Shown here: positions 29,713 to 39,126 of the stretch, in pieces
How positions within the stretch are numbered: position 1 is the stretch's first letter
How the letters are laid out: each line of letters starts with the position of its first letter
Assembly: GCF_963677875.1 (NCBI RefSeq)
Contig: NZ_OY782563.1
Location: forward strand, 1 to 62,283
DNA length: 62,283 bases
From: Thiomicrorhabdus sp.
GTDB taxonomy: Bacteria; Pseudomonadota; Gammaproteobacteria; Thiomicrospirales; Thiomicrospiraceae
Reading direction: 5' to 3'
Position numbers and translations under genes: made by a program
The notes under the pieces: model-generated
Seen by the model: only the letters and a program-made list of their open reading frames with translations
Database searches by the model: none
What the model was told of the DNA's origin: nothing

Positions 29713-30942
29713 TTAGTCCGCTTGACGACGCAGGAAAGCCGGGATGTCCAAATAGCTGGAATCGTTTCCTCCCGACGAGGCAACACTACCGTTCACAGCC
29801 ATTTTCGGACGGACAATTTCCGGTTCCTGTGCCAGCATATCCGGTCTGATTGATTCGGTCGAACCAAACGCAGGTTCGCTTTTAACCGTTTCAACAACCG
29901 GTTCCGGCTCGGCAACCGGCGTAGCGTCTACCGCAGCTGCCGTCGCAGATTTGACGAACTGAGGTTTATTGGAAGAGATTGCTTCGGTCGGAACCAAGCC
30001 TGTCGCGACAACGGTCACGCGAATGTCTTCGGTCATGCTTTCGTCAAGCGATGTTCCGATGATTACGCGGGCATCCGGAGCAGCCACCTGATCGATAACG
30101 TCACCCACTTCGTTGAATTCTCCCAGAGTGAAGTCCAAACCACTGGTAATGTTGACCAACAAACCTTTTGCGCCGGACACCGCAATATTATCCAGCAGAG
30201 GATTGGCAATCGCTTTTTCAGCTGCTTTGATCGCACGGTCGTCACCTTTCGCATGACCGACACCCATCATCGCCATTCCGCGCTCGCCCATAACCGTGCG
30301 CAAATCTTCAAAGTCGACATTGATCATTCCCGGACGGGTAACCAATTCAGAAATCCCCTGAACTGCGCCGTATAAAACTTCATTAGCGTAATCAAACGCC
30401 TTAGCCAGAACAAAATCGCGTCCAAGAACTTTTAATAACTTATCGTTCGGAACCGTAATCAGGGAATCGACATGCTCGGCCAGCTCTTCAATACCGGCAT
30501 CGGCCACTTTATTACGGCGCTCAAAACCGAACGGCTTGCTGACAACACCAACCGTCAGAATGCCCATTTCGCGGGCAGCCTGCGCAACGACAGGAGCCGA
30601 ACCAGTCCCGGTTCCGCCGCCCATTCCGGCAGTGATGAAAACCATATCGGCACCGCGTAAAGTCTCTTTGACTTTTTCGATGTCCGCTTTGGCTGCTTGC
30701 TTCCCTTTTTCAGGATCCGCTCCGGCTCCCAGCCCGTTTTCACCCAATTGCAGGCAAAGATCCGCAGGAGAGTGTTCCAACGCTTGCGCATCCGTATTGG
30801 CACAAATAAATTGCACCCCTTCCACATTTGAGCGCACCATGTAATCAACAGCGTTACCGCCGCCGCCACCTAGACCGATGACTTTAATGACCGGCATGCC
30901 GGGCTTGCGTAAATCCGTTGTTTCTGTTCCGATAAATTTCAT
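29713..30942 (-). CDS. ftsZ: Cell division GTPase FtsZ (displaced location)
   Basis: Tubulin-like GTPase that forms the Z ring. 409 residues with VIGLGGGGGNAVDYM near 22, the tubulin signature GGGTGTG at 108-114, the T7 synergy loop NVDFEDL at 208-214, a variable linker (about 320-395, Pro/Glu/Val-rich), and the conserved C-terminal peptide YLDIPAFLRRQ that binds FtsA and ZipA. Nothing is degenerate. Its place is odd: directly after rsmH (49 bp, with AAGGGG before ATG) and before ftsL, instead of between ftsA and lpxC. Confidence 0.98.
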   Translation of the reverse strand: MKFIGTETTDLRKPGMPVIKVIGLGGGGGNAVDYMVRSNVEGVQFICANTDAQALEHSPADLCLQLGENGLGAGADPEKGKQAAKADIEKVKETLRGADMVFITAGMGGGTGTGSAPVVAQAAREMGILTVGVVSKPFGFERRNKVADAGIEELAEHVDSLITVPNDKLLKVLGRDFVLAKAFDYANEVLYGAVQGISELVTRPGMINVDFEDLRTVMGERGMAMMGVGHAKGDDRAIKAAEKAIANPLLDNIAVSGAKGLLVNITSGLDFTLGEFNEVGDVIDQVAAPDARVIIGTSLDESMTEDIRVTVVATGLVPTEAISSNKPQFVKSATAAAVDATPVAEPEPVVETVKSEPAFGSTESIRPDMLAQEPEIVRPKMAVNGSVASSGGNDSSYLDIPAFLRRQAD

Positions 30943-30991
30943 GACGACGATTCCCCTTGATCAACATGATTTCTAAATAAGCTAATTAAAA

Positions 30992-31933
30992 TTACTCCGC
31001 TGAACCGATCCGTTCGGCAACCCGCAACACAGCGCTTCGGGATCGTGCATTCAAGCGGCACTCTTCTGCAGATGGAAAGACAGGCTTTCCGATTCTCTTC
31101 AACACCGGTTCAACCACTTCAATTTGAATGGGTGAATCGGGAAACAAATCCTGGAACCTCGATTGATCCCGGATAAACACCTTGACGATCCGATCTTCCA
31201 GAGAGTGGAAACTGATTACAGCTAATCGCCCCTGCGGTGCCAGCACCTCAATCGAGGCCTGCAATACATTCTTTAAAACATCCAACTCGCGATTGACCGC
31301 TATGCGAATCGCCTGAAAGGTTCGCGTTGCCGGATGTTTATTTTTTTCGGTTTTAGGAGAAGCTCTTCTGACCAGCTCCGCCAGATCCAGGGTGGTGTTC
31401 AATTTATTTTCCGCCATTGCCTCTTTTATCTGCCGGGCAATGCGTCCGGAAAAACGCTCTTCACCATAATTCTGCAAAGCCAACTTAAGGGTCTTTTCAT
31501 CCACATCCGCCAGCCATTGCTTGGCACTCATCCCGCTTTCATTATTCATACGCATATCCAACGGCCCTTCACGCATGAAACTGAAACCTCTTTCGGCATC
31601 ATCCAATTGCGGCGACGAAACCCCGAGATCAAGCAACAAACCGTCGATTTTGCCAAGCAGTCCACGATCGCGGCAGTAATCCGCCAGCTGTTCAAAACTG
31701 CCATAGACGATTTCAAAGCGCGGATCATCAAAATGCTCTTTGGCAAAAGCTATCGCCTGCGGATCCTGATCGATGGCAATCAAACGACCTTTTTCGCCTA
31801 AACGGGAAAGAATCGCTTTTGAATGCCCTCCTCTCCCAAAGGTTCCGTCAACGTAAATGCCGTCTTCCTTAATATTCAATCCGGCAATCGACTCTTCCAG
31901 CAAAACGGAAAAATGCTTTAAACCTTCCGACAC
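30992..31933 (-). CDS. rsmH: 16S rRNA (cytosine-1402-N4)-methyltransferase RsmH
   Basis: Formerly MraW. 313 residues with HFSVLLEESIAGLNI, the SAM-binding GTFGRGGHSKAIL near 31, LLLDLGVSSPQLDDAERGFSF near 101 and the C-terminal ISFHSLEDRIVK near 243. Modifies the ribosomal P site together with RsmI, which is also in this window. 13 bp after mraZ. Confidence 0.97.
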   Translation of the reverse strand: MSEGLKHFSVLLEESIAGLNIKEDGIYVDGTFGRGGHSKAILSRLGEKGRLIAIDQDPQAIAFAKEHFDDPRFEIVYGSFEQLADYCRDRGLLGKIDGLLLDLGVSSPQLDDAERGFSFMREGPLDMRMNNESGMSAKQWLADVDEKTLKLALQNYGEERFSGRIARQIKEAMAENKLNTTLDLAELVRRASPKTEKNKHPATRTFQAIRIAVNRELDVLKNVLQASIEVLAPQGRLAVISFHSLEDRIVKVFIRDQSRFQDLFPDSPIQIEVVEPVLKRIGKPVFPSAEECRLNARSRSAVLRVAERIGSAE

Positions 31934-31946
31934 CTTTTTCTCCGTT

Positions 31947-32405
31947 CTACAAACTCAGACTGGCCAAGGATTCGGAAACTTCGTTGGACATGGCAACATC
32001 CAGCATTTCCGGACGACTGGCATCCCACGCTTCTTGAGACCAGAGTTCGAATTTATTCCCCTGTCCCAGCAAAATAGCCGGCTTACCGATTTTGGCATGC
32101 TCTCTCAACAGACCGGGAAGCAAAATTCGCCCTTGCGAATCAATTTCCATTTCCGAAGCATGTCCCAACAAAAGCCGTTGATACAAGCGCGCCTGCGGGT
32201 CAACATTAGGCAAAGACATCAACTTACGCTCAATCACTTCCCATTCGTCCAGCGGGTAAATCAACAAGCACGGGCTGTGCAGATCAATCGTCGCCACCAG
32301 CTGATTATCGCTGGCCTCCGCGATTGCCTCACGATACTTCTTAGGAACCGCCATGCGTCCCTTTGCATCGATATTGACCGAATTGATCCCTCTAAAAAAC
32401 AGCAT
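31947..32405 (-). CDS. mraZ: Transcriptional regulator MraZ
   Basis: AbrB-like DNA-binding protein that represses the dcw promoter. ATG at 32405 gives 152 residues, the usual length: two MraZ repeats, each with a conserved DxxGR (NIDAKGRMAVPKKYRE near 10 and EIDSQGRILLPGLLRE near 87). A longer in-frame start would place the promoter inside the gene and is rejected. First gene of the cluster; autoregulation is indicated by the box array upstream. Confidence 0.96.
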   Translation of the reverse strand: MLFFRGINSVNIDAKGRMAVPKKYREAIAEASDNQLVATIDLHSPCLLIYPLDEWEVIERKLMSLPNVDPQARLYQRLLLGHASEMEIDSQGRILLPGLLREHAKIGKPAILLGQGNKFELWSQEAWDASRPEMLDVAMSNEVSESLASLSL

Positions 32406-32409
32406 AACA

Positions 32410-32470
32410 CCAAATTTCGCCACTTTTCCCCACTTGATGCCACTATATTGATTATCCCTGCCACTGTCAA
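32410..32470 (-). promoter_or_regulatory. dcw (mraZ) promoter with four MraZ boxes
   Basis: On the minus strand, TTGACA (32470-32465), a 17-bp spacer and TATAGT (32447-32442) make a near-consensus sigma-70 promoter. From the -10 box downstream, TGG occurs four times at exact 10-bp intervals (complement at 32440, 32430, 32420 and 32410), three of them in AGTGG(C/G) and the last in TTTGGTG. Known MraZ operators are TGGGN repeats separated by 5 bp, so this is very likely the MraZ site. Its position at and after the -10 fits repression. Confidence 0.85.
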
Positions 32471-32495
32471 CCACCTCCGTAAGGGAAATTTTCAT

Positions 32496-33054
32496 TACAA
32501 GACAATAACTTAGCGCGCAACCGGTAAAAACCTATAACAAAAAGCAAGAAATATTTATACTTATTAATCAAATAGTTAAGAACGACTTAAAAACTCAACA
32601 CTTAAGAGAAGGGCAGAAGACCTTAAAAAACTTCCGTTAATTTTACCCACAGGCCTAGGAAGCAAAAACCAACCATATATAGTGCTATTTAAAAAAACAC
32701 ACACAAAATAGAGTATAAAAACCTACCTGACGACCAAAAAAAGAAAAGCAAAACTTTTTTATCCATCCCACCTATAGAAATTTCAACTGCAGAGAAAAAT
32801 CCCTTGATAGAGATATTCACCGTCAAGCAGAGAGCAGCCAGAAAGCTTCACAAATCCGATGTTTAAAAAGCGCTGTAGAAAAGGTGTGTAGAAGAGATTG
32901 TCCGGTCAAAAAACCAAAAGTGGGAACAGGGACAGAAAACAAAGTGGGGAATTTTCCCAAAAAAGCCTTGTATCAGAACAAAACGAAGACAAAGCCTCTA
33001 TTGAGAGGCCCTGATAGAACCGACCGGCGAAACCAGTCAGAAAGAAAAAAAGAA
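32496..33054. other. Long noncoding leader between rnpB and mraZ
   Basis: About 560 bp with no credible gene. The plus strand is very rich in A and poor in T, so any minus-strand RNA would be U-rich. It holds the rnpB terminator (separate entry) and otherwise no element I can name. Confidence 0.6.
32993..33009 (-). terminator. rnpB terminator
   Basis: Stem GCCTCT/AGAGGC with a 4-nt loop, followed on the minus strand by TTTGTCTTCGTTTTG. Lies about 45 bp past the 3' end of rnpB. Confidence 0.65.
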
Positions 33055-33434
<380 letters not shown>

Positions 33435-33502
33435 CGGCGATATATTAACTCAAAGTTCAGGCAAACACCAGCGGGAACACTACTGTAGCCGGATGCTTCA
33501 TG

Positions 33503-34804
33503 TCATTCTTTCTGTACGGCTTGCAACGCCTGAGCGACTTGGATACGAAACAGATAGGCAACCGGCGAATTCACCATCAATGCAAAAGGTTGCCACTCGC
33601 CTTTCCTGACGATATAACCCGCCAGACAGCTGACCCCTTTCAAAGTACCGGTTTTCGCATAGATTCCCGGCTCGATTTCAGGCAACAGATAACGCCATGG
33701 CAAAAAGGCGTTCAGAACATCCAGCAACTGCTGTGGAGTCAGATGATTTTCTTTCGATAAACCGGCACCGTCTTCCAGACGGTAATCAACCCAGTGAAAA
33801 CGCTCCTTCAACCATCGTGTATAGAAACGAGCGACCTTTTCACTGTCTGCCGGAACGCCCAGAGTATCGGCCGCCAGATTCAAGGCCAGTTGATTGGCGA
33901 TAAAATTGGTGGAATAAGCCAGCATGGAACGGATCACTTCACCCAACGTGTGCGAATTACGATAGGTCACCAGTAAATCATCAAGGTGCTGACCGGCATC
34001 GATCCCGGACACACGACTCTCCTGTTCCAATTGAATGCCTTTCTGTTGCAGAAACAGAGAAAACAACTCGCCGAAATAACGACTGCCGGTTTTTGGTTTC
34101 GTTCCCAGATTGAAACGTTCGGCACCTTTGAAAGGGTGAAGTCGCCACTGTTGCCGAGCCACTTGTTCCGACAAAGCCGTCAACGGTGTTTGCGGTTCTG
34201 CGCTGACCCACTGTTTCGAATTACGCCGGATATAAATACTGTTGAAGTTGGCAGCCAGTGCCGAGGGAACAGCATCATACGGATTGGAAGTCTCTCCGGT
34301 TCCGGGCAGAACGGCTTCAGGTCCATAATAGCTGTCATCCAATAACAGGCGCTGCAAACGACGAATGCCTCTTTCCCGTAGCGAAGTCGCCAGAGCTTCG
34401 GCCATCAGAACCAGTTCTTCGGAAACCAGAAACGGATCACCATAGCCTTTTATCAACAGATCAGGGGCCGCGTCTTCGTGTTCCAGCAGATAAAATTCCG
34501 TTTTAAACCGATAATCTTCCCCCCAGTGATCCAGCGCCATCAAAGCCGTCACTAATTTCGTGGTCGAAGCGGGAATAAAGGCGCGATCGGCACGAATATT
34601 CTGCAAATCCTTGCCATTGGCATCACGCCACAGCAAACCGGCTTTCGGATTGTCATGCAACTTGTCAAGAGTACCCGAAACCGTGTTGGCAGCCTGAATG
34701 GATCCGCAAGCCATCAACAGGCTCAGAAAGATGGAAACCATGAAAAACGGATAGGCAATCCCACCTTTCGCGCCATACTCAATTCGCTGAACCCTCTTCC
34801 CCAT
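33503..34804 (-). CDS. dacB: D-alanyl-D-alanine carboxypeptidase/endopeptidase (PBP4, S13 family)
   Basis: Periplasmic enzyme that trims or cleaves peptidoglycan stems. ATG at 34804 (MGKRVQRIEYGAKGG, 433 residues) is preferred over upstream in-frame codons, which would cover the divergent promoter region. A membrane/signal segment spans about 17-38 (MACGSIQA end). Active-site motifs: Ser80-x-x-Lys83 (PASTTKLVTALMAL), SxN in YSTNFIANQLA, and KTG in YAKTGTLKGVS. The large insertion after SxxK is typical of family S13. Confidence 0.92.
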   Translation of the reverse strand: MGKRVQRIEYGAKGGIAYPFFMVSIFLSLLMACGSIQAANTVSGTLDKLHDNPKAGLLWRDANGKDLQNIRADRAFIPASTTKLVTALMALDHWGEDYRFKTEFYLLEHEDAAPDLLIKGYGDPFLVSEELVLMAEALATSLRERGIRRLQRLLLDDSYYGPEAVLPGTGETSNPYDAVPSALAANFNSIYIRRNSKQWVSAEPQTPLTALSEQVARQQWRLHPFKGAERFNLGTKPKTGSRYFGELFSLFLQQKGIQLEQESRVSGIDAGQHLDDLLVTYRNSHTLGEVIRSMLAYSTNFIANQLALNLAADTLGVPADSEKVARFYTRWLKERFHWVDYRLEDGAGLSKENHLTPQQLLDVLNAFLPWRYLLPEIEPGIYAKTGTLKGVSCLAGYIVRKGEWQPFALMVNSPVAYLFRIQVAQALQAVQKE

Positions 34805-34922
34805 TCTTCCATCCTGTTCTGGAGCCCAAAAGAAGATGTTATTATACGCACACGCCCGGGAACCGCTATGCTTCTGTTTACCGGACAAATAAATAAAACG
34901 ATGGGCTTTCCGGAAAACAACC

Positions 34923-35294
34923 GTGAACACTTGCAACCAGACAATCAAACATTCTTTCTGCACTCCCTTATGCAAAACCTTGCTGTTCGGTTTTATCTGG
35001 GCAGCTGTTTTCGCCGCTTTCATACCGGCAGGCAAAATTACCGTCTGGCAATACAGTATTTTACTCGGCTCGGTACCGGCGACGCTGCTCTGGGACATCT
35101 TCAACCTGCAGAGTGCAACTGTGCAGATCCTCAGCGCGCTGGCAAATGCCATAATTCTCTTCATTCCGTATTTCTATTTTCGATCGACCGGGGAAGAGAG
35201 CAAATGGTTATGGCTGACTTTTTCCGCCTACGGGCTGATCAATGCAGCACTTGGCTTCACAATGATCATCAGTTTACGTGGCGGGCATCTGTGA
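34923..35294 (+). CDS. Small four-helix membrane protein, unknown function
   Basis: GTG-started frame of 123 residues with four predicted membrane helices (about 19-38, 42-62, 66-86 and 93-117). I do not recognise a family. Its stop (TGA) overlaps the GTG start of rsmJ by four bases, so the two are probably co-translated, which supports it as real. The start has only a weak ribosome site. Divergent from dacB across a 118-bp region. Confidence 0.6.
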   Translation: MNTCNQTIKHSFCTPLCKTLLFGFIWAAVFAAFIPAGKITVWQYSILLGSVPATLLWDIFNLQSATVQILSALANAIILFIPYFYFRSTGEESKWLWLTFSAYGLINAALGFTMIISLRGGHL

Positions 35295-36076
35295 TAGCCG
35301 TTAACGATAAGATCTACACCGAACAAAGTCGCGCAATCAGCGATCGGTTTTCAATTCCCCTGCTGTCAGAGGTAGCGCAAACACCCGAATTTCTTCTCGA
35401 CTGGAAACTCAACGGAAACACCCCGGTTCTGGAATTGAACGATGGTGGCAAGGCTCCGATTTCAATCGACTTTCTAAATGGCAGGAAAGCCCATCGACGT
35501 CAATTCGGTGGCGGAAAAGGGCAACCGTTGGTCAGAGCCATGGGACAGCTGGAGAGCGGACTGCCGAACATCATCGATGCCACGGCCGGCATGGGCAGCG
35601 ATAGTTATGTACTGGCTTCGCTGGGGTTTTCCGTCACACTGATCGAGCGCAGTCCGGCGGTAGCGGCTATTTTATTCGATGCCTTGCAGCGTGCCGCTTT
35701 AAGCAATGAACCGGACATTCTGCAAAGTGTACAGAGGATGCAATTGATTCAAGCCGACAGTGCCCGGTATTTGTCGACAACCTCGAAAACGGCGGATGTC
35801 GTCTACATGGATCCGATGTACCCGCATAAAAAGAAAAAAGCTGCGGTTAAAAAAGAAATGGCGATGTTGCAGAAAATGCTGGGAGCCGATACCGATAGCG
35901 AAAAACTCCTTGCAGCGGCTTTGCGCACCGCTACCTATCGAGTGGTCGTCAAGCGCCCCAAGGGAGCCGAGCCGATTTTTCATCCGCAAATCCGTCCAAG
36001 TACGGAAATCAGCAGCCCCAACACCCGCTACGACATTTACTCGATCAAAGCTCTCAAATCGTCAGGACAATTGTAA
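35291..36076 (+). CDS. rsmJ: 16S rRNA (guanine-1516-N2)-methyltransferase RsmJ
   Basis: SAM-dependent methyltransferase, formerly YhiQ. GTG at 35291 begins VIAVNDKIYTEQSRAISDRF and gives 261 residues. The reading frame is open far upstream, but that part has no homology-like character and overlaps another gene. Motifs: FGGGKGQPLVRAMG near 78, IDATAGMGSDSYVLASLG near 97, and YMDPMYPHKKKKAAVKKEM near 173, typical for RsmJ. Confidence 0.93.
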   Translation: MIAVNDKIYTEQSRAISDRFSIPLLSEVAQTPEFLLDWKLNGNTPVLELNDGGKAPISIDFLNGRKAHRRQFGGGKGQPLVRAMGQLESGLPNIIDATAGMGSDSYVLASLGFSVTLIERSPAVAAILFDALQRAALSNEPDILQSVQRMQLIQADSARYLSTTSKTADVVYMDPMYPHKKKKAAVKKEMAMLQKMLGADTDSEKLLAAALRTATYRVVVKRPKGAEPIFHPQIRPSTEISSPNTRYDIYSIKALKSSGQL

Positions 36077-36090
36077 CCGCCTGGAATAAC

Positions 36091-36957
36091 TTACTGCTCC
36101 GCCAGAAAATCTTTTAATTCCTGCGTCCGCTGATAAACCGCTTTTTTCTTGCGCCCGCAGTATTCACTGACAATTTCGGCAATCTGTTTTACAGGCAGCG
36201 CCTGTTTAAGCAGCAGGCGGATCAGGTCATCATCGGCATTCTCTTCCGGCTCCGAAGTCATTTCCGCCCCGGCAAGCATGACAACAAACTCCCCTCTGAC
36301 GCGATCGGGATTCGCTTCAAAATAAGCCACAAGCTCTCCCAGATCATCGCCCACGAACTGCTCGTACTGCTTGGTCAATTCTTTTGCCGCTACCGCCTGC
36401 CGGTCAGCCCCAAACACCTCAAGCATCGCTTGCAGACTTGCCTGCAGACGGTGTGGTGATTCGTAAAAAACCATGGTCCGACGCTCTGTGACCAAAGCTT
36501 GCAGCGCCTGCAAACGCTTCGGCGCCCTCGCTGGCAAAAAACCTTCGTAACTGAAACGGTCTGTCGGCATGCCTGCCGCACACAAAGCGGTGATCACCGC
36601 ACTTGGTCCGGGAACAGGCACCACACTCAGGCCAACATCTCTCAGGGCTTTGACCAGATGATACCCCGGATCATTGATCAGAGGCGTCCCGGCATCGGAA
36701 ATCAAGGCCCCGTTCTCGCCTTGCAGCAAACGCTCCTGAATACCCGCAATTCGCTCCCGTTCATTGTGATCATGCAGGCTGATCAACGGTTTATTAATCG
36801 CAAAATGCAGCAATAACGGCTTACTGTGGCGCGTGTCTTCAGCGGCAATCCAATCAACCGACGACAACGTCTCAATTGCACGCTGAGAGAGATCCTTAAG
36901 ATTGCCGATCGGCGTCGCCACAATAAAAAGACTACCACTCTGCTTGCTTGATTCCAT
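36091..36957 (-). CDS. rsmI: 16S rRNA (cytidine-1402-2'-O)-methyltransferase RsmI
   Basis: Modifies the same P-site nucleotide as RsmH. ATG at 36957 (MESSKQSGSLFIVATPIGNL) gives 288 residues. Tetrapyrrole-methylase fold motifs: VATPIGNLKDLSQRA, AEDTRHSKPLL near 39, SDAGTPLINDPG near 82, PVPGPSAVITALCAAG near 105 and FYESPHRL near 153. Convergent with rsmJ, divergent from lpoA, the gammaproteobacterial order. Confidence 0.96.
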   Translation of the reverse strand: MESSKQSGSLFIVATPIGNLKDLSQRAIETLSSVDWIAAEDTRHSKPLLLHFAINKPLISLHDHNERERIAGIQERLLQGENGALISDAGTPLINDPGYHLVKALRDVGLSVVPVPGPSAVITALCAAGMPTDRFSYEGFLPARAPKRLQALQALVTERRTMVFYESPHRLQASLQAMLEVFGADRQAVAAKELTKQYEQFVGDDLGELVAYFEANPDRVRGEFVVMLAGAEMTSEPEENADDDLIRLLLKQALPVKQIAEIVSEYCGRKKKAVYQRTQELKDFLAEQ

Positions 36958-37147
36958 CTGATTTCCGTTTTGTAAAGCCTGAAAAAATGTGTTCTGTGCG
37001 AATCCGCTCACTCCGGAAAGCCTGTATCAAACGGCAAAATGAAATCGCCGGCAAAAAGAATTTTCGTCACGGCGTTTCAAATAACACTTCGACTGCGGGA
37101 ATGGGATATAATCGCCACCTAATAACAGACAACTATTTTATAGAAAA

Positions 37148-38719
37148 ATGACAGACAAGACCGTTTTTTCCCGAGCCTTATCTTTTAGCAAGCCATTTTC
37201 CGTTGCCATGTTTTTTGCATTGTCGGCCTGTTCCATTCCGCCAAAAGTACCTCCTGTCGAAAAACATCAACCGACCACTCCGGTCAAACCGCCGCAATCT
37301 AAGCAGGAAGAACCGGTTTTGGAAACCATCGGTATCCATCAACCCGGCGTCGATCTACCACAGAGCCTGCCGGTCGATGGAGAGGGTGAATCGGATCTGC
37401 AGCAACAGATTAACCGCGCCAACTTAAGCGGAGACTGGATTAACTATCTTGAATTGAACCAACAGCTCTGGCAAGCTTCCGACGACGAAGCCCGTGAAAA
37501 AATCGAATACGACGTCTGGCAAAATCTGCAATTACTTTCCGACAGCAGCGTTGAACAGCTCCAACAAGAACCGTCTCGCATCGTACAAAGCTGGATTCAC
37601 CTTTTGAAGGCATCCCGCAGCAGCGCAGACCGATTGGAAAACAATTTGCGCCAGGTACGCCAGGAAGAACCTTTCGCCATCTACCAGGCACATTTACTTC
37701 CTCACCTGATTGACCGGTTCAGCGATCTGACCAGTTACCACAACATCGCGGTACTTCTTCCCCTTCAAGGACGCTATCAGCAGGTAGGCGAACAGATTAA
37801 AGAAGGCATTCTAAAAGCATATTTTGCTTCCGAACGCAGTGGAAGAATTCAGTTTTACGACACATCCAACCCGATGCTGGTTGAAAACACCTACTATCAG
37901 GCCAAGCAAGACGGTGCCGACATGATCATCGGCCCGCTGCTGAAAGAATCCATTCAGCAGCTGATTCCGCTAAACGATGCAGACATTCTTGCCCTGAACC
38001 GGGTCGAGGATGCCCCTTTCACCGAATTCAGCTTCAAATCCGCTAACGAAACCGGACAGCTGATTCAACGCTTAAACGCCTACGGTTACCGTAACCTCGG
38101 AATTTTGGCACCAGAATCCGCCACTCAACTGAAACAAGCGCAAGAATTGAAAAACCGCTGGGAAACCGAACCTGGCCAGCACGCCGTTCTACAGACTTAC
38201 CCGGATAACAACCCCAGACTGAGAAGCGTTTTCAGCGATTTGATTAACGAAAACGCCAGCAGCGAACGTTATCAGACCTTGAAACGTATCACTCAACAAA
38301 ACATCGAATTCTTCCCGCGAATTCGTCAGGATCTCAATGCCATTGTGGTCATTGACGAACCGCAACGCATCGCTGTATTTAAGCCTCAATTCGCCTACTA
38401 TCAGGTTAAAATTCCCGTCTTCTCCTCTTCCGAAGCCGCACCAAAGGTTCTCACCAACGCGCAACAGCTGCACGATTTAAAAGACCTGCAATTTCTCGCC
38501 GCACCCGCCTCGGTCGACCCCGGCGAACTGGAAACCCTGTTTGAAGCTTTCGGATGGGACAGCTTCCTGGCCGCGACCCATCTCTCCATACTGCGCGCCG
38601 GCGGCCAGATATCCAACGGAAAAACCGGAAAGCTGTATCTGAATCCGCAAACCAATCAGATCGAACAACTGCTGATCTGGGCAACCTACGACGGCGAAGG
38701 GAAAATTCAAGCGCAATAA
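37148..38719 (+). CDS. lpoA: Outer-membrane lipoprotein LpoA, PBP1A activator
   Basis: Periplasm-facing lipoprotein that stimulates PBP1A. 523 residues with a signal sequence and lipobox LSAC at 25-28 (acylated Cys28), a Pro/Lys-rich linker, a helical TPR-like N-domain, then a periplasmic-binding-protein-like C-domain starting near VLLPLQGRYQQVGEQIKEG (about residue 205). The position between rsmI and yraN matches other Gammaproteobacteria. Confidence 0.93.
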   Translation: MTDKTVFSRALSFSKPFSVAMFFALSACSIPPKVPPVEKHQPTTPVKPPQSKQEEPVLETIGIHQPGVDLPQSLPVDGEGESDLQQQINRANLSGDWINYLELNQQLWQASDDEAREKIEYDVWQNLQLLSDSSVEQLQQEPSRIVQSWIHLLKASRSSADRLENNLRQVRQEEPFAIYQAHLLPHLIDRFSDLTSYHNIAVLLPLQGRYQQVGEQIKEGILKAYFASERSGRIQFYDTSNPMLVENTYYQAKQDGADMIIGPLLKESIQQLIPLNDADILALNRVEDAPFTEFSFKSANETGQLIQRLNAYGYRNLGILAPESATQLKQAQELKNRWETEPGQHAVLQTYPDNNPRLRSVFSDLINENASSERYQTLKRITQQNIEFFPRIRQDLNAIVVIDEPQRIAVFKPQFAYYQVKIPVFSSSEAAPKVLTNAQQLHDLKDLQFLAAPASVDPGELETLFEAFGWDSFLAATHLSILRAGGQISNGKTGKLYLNPQTNQIEQLLIWATYDGEGKIQAQ

Positions 38720-38761
38720 ACCTCTGCGAAAATGTATGGAAAACAACCTCAAGGGAGTAAA

Positions 38762-39103
38762 GTGTTCGCAATCGGTAAATGCAAGGAAACCCAAGCCCGA
38801 AAATGGCTTGGCAAACAAGGCTTAAGCTGCCTTGAAGAAAACTTTCGGTGCCGAGGAGGAGAAATCGACCTGATCTGCCTTCACGACGACTGTCTGGTTT
38901 TCATTGAAGTCAAATACCGCAAAAACCTTGAACATGGTCACCCAAGCGAGTTTGTTACAGCCGATAAACAGCGTAAAATCCGCCATTGTGCCGAGGTGTT
39001 TCTGCAAAGCCATACTCAATATCAAGCGCATGCCATGCGCTTTGATGTCATCTCTTTCTGCGGCTCGAATCCTCAACCGGAATGGCTGCAAAACGCCTTC
39101 TGA
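38762..39103 (+). CDS. yraN: YraN family (UPF0102) endonuclease-like protein
   Basis: 113 residues from a GTG at 38762 with GGGAG upstream; an ATG 30 bases earlier lacks a ribosome site. The family core is clear: RKWLGKQGLSCLEENFRC, GGEIDLICLHDDCLVFIEVK with the Asp and Glu-x-Lys of a PD-(D/E)XK nuclease fold. The function in the cell is unknown. Follows lpoA as in Pseudomonas and E. coli. Confidence 0.9.
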   Translation: MFAIGKCKETQARKWLGKQGLSCLEENFRCRGGEIDLICLHDDCLVFIEVKYRKNLEHGHPSEFVTADKQRKIRHCAEVFLQSHTQYQAHAMRFDVISFCGSNPQPEWLQNAF

Positions 39104-39126
39104 CACCAACCGAAACGCTTGAAGTT

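Noticed and set aside
33503-35164. A 553-residue frame for dacB.
   Set aside because: The extra N-terminus covers the divergent promoter region and puts the signal segment far from the start.
34655-36076. A 473-residue open frame including rsmJ.
   Set aside because: The first 212 residues look like non-coding translation, overlap dacB and the small membrane protein, and the family start matches the GTG at 35291.
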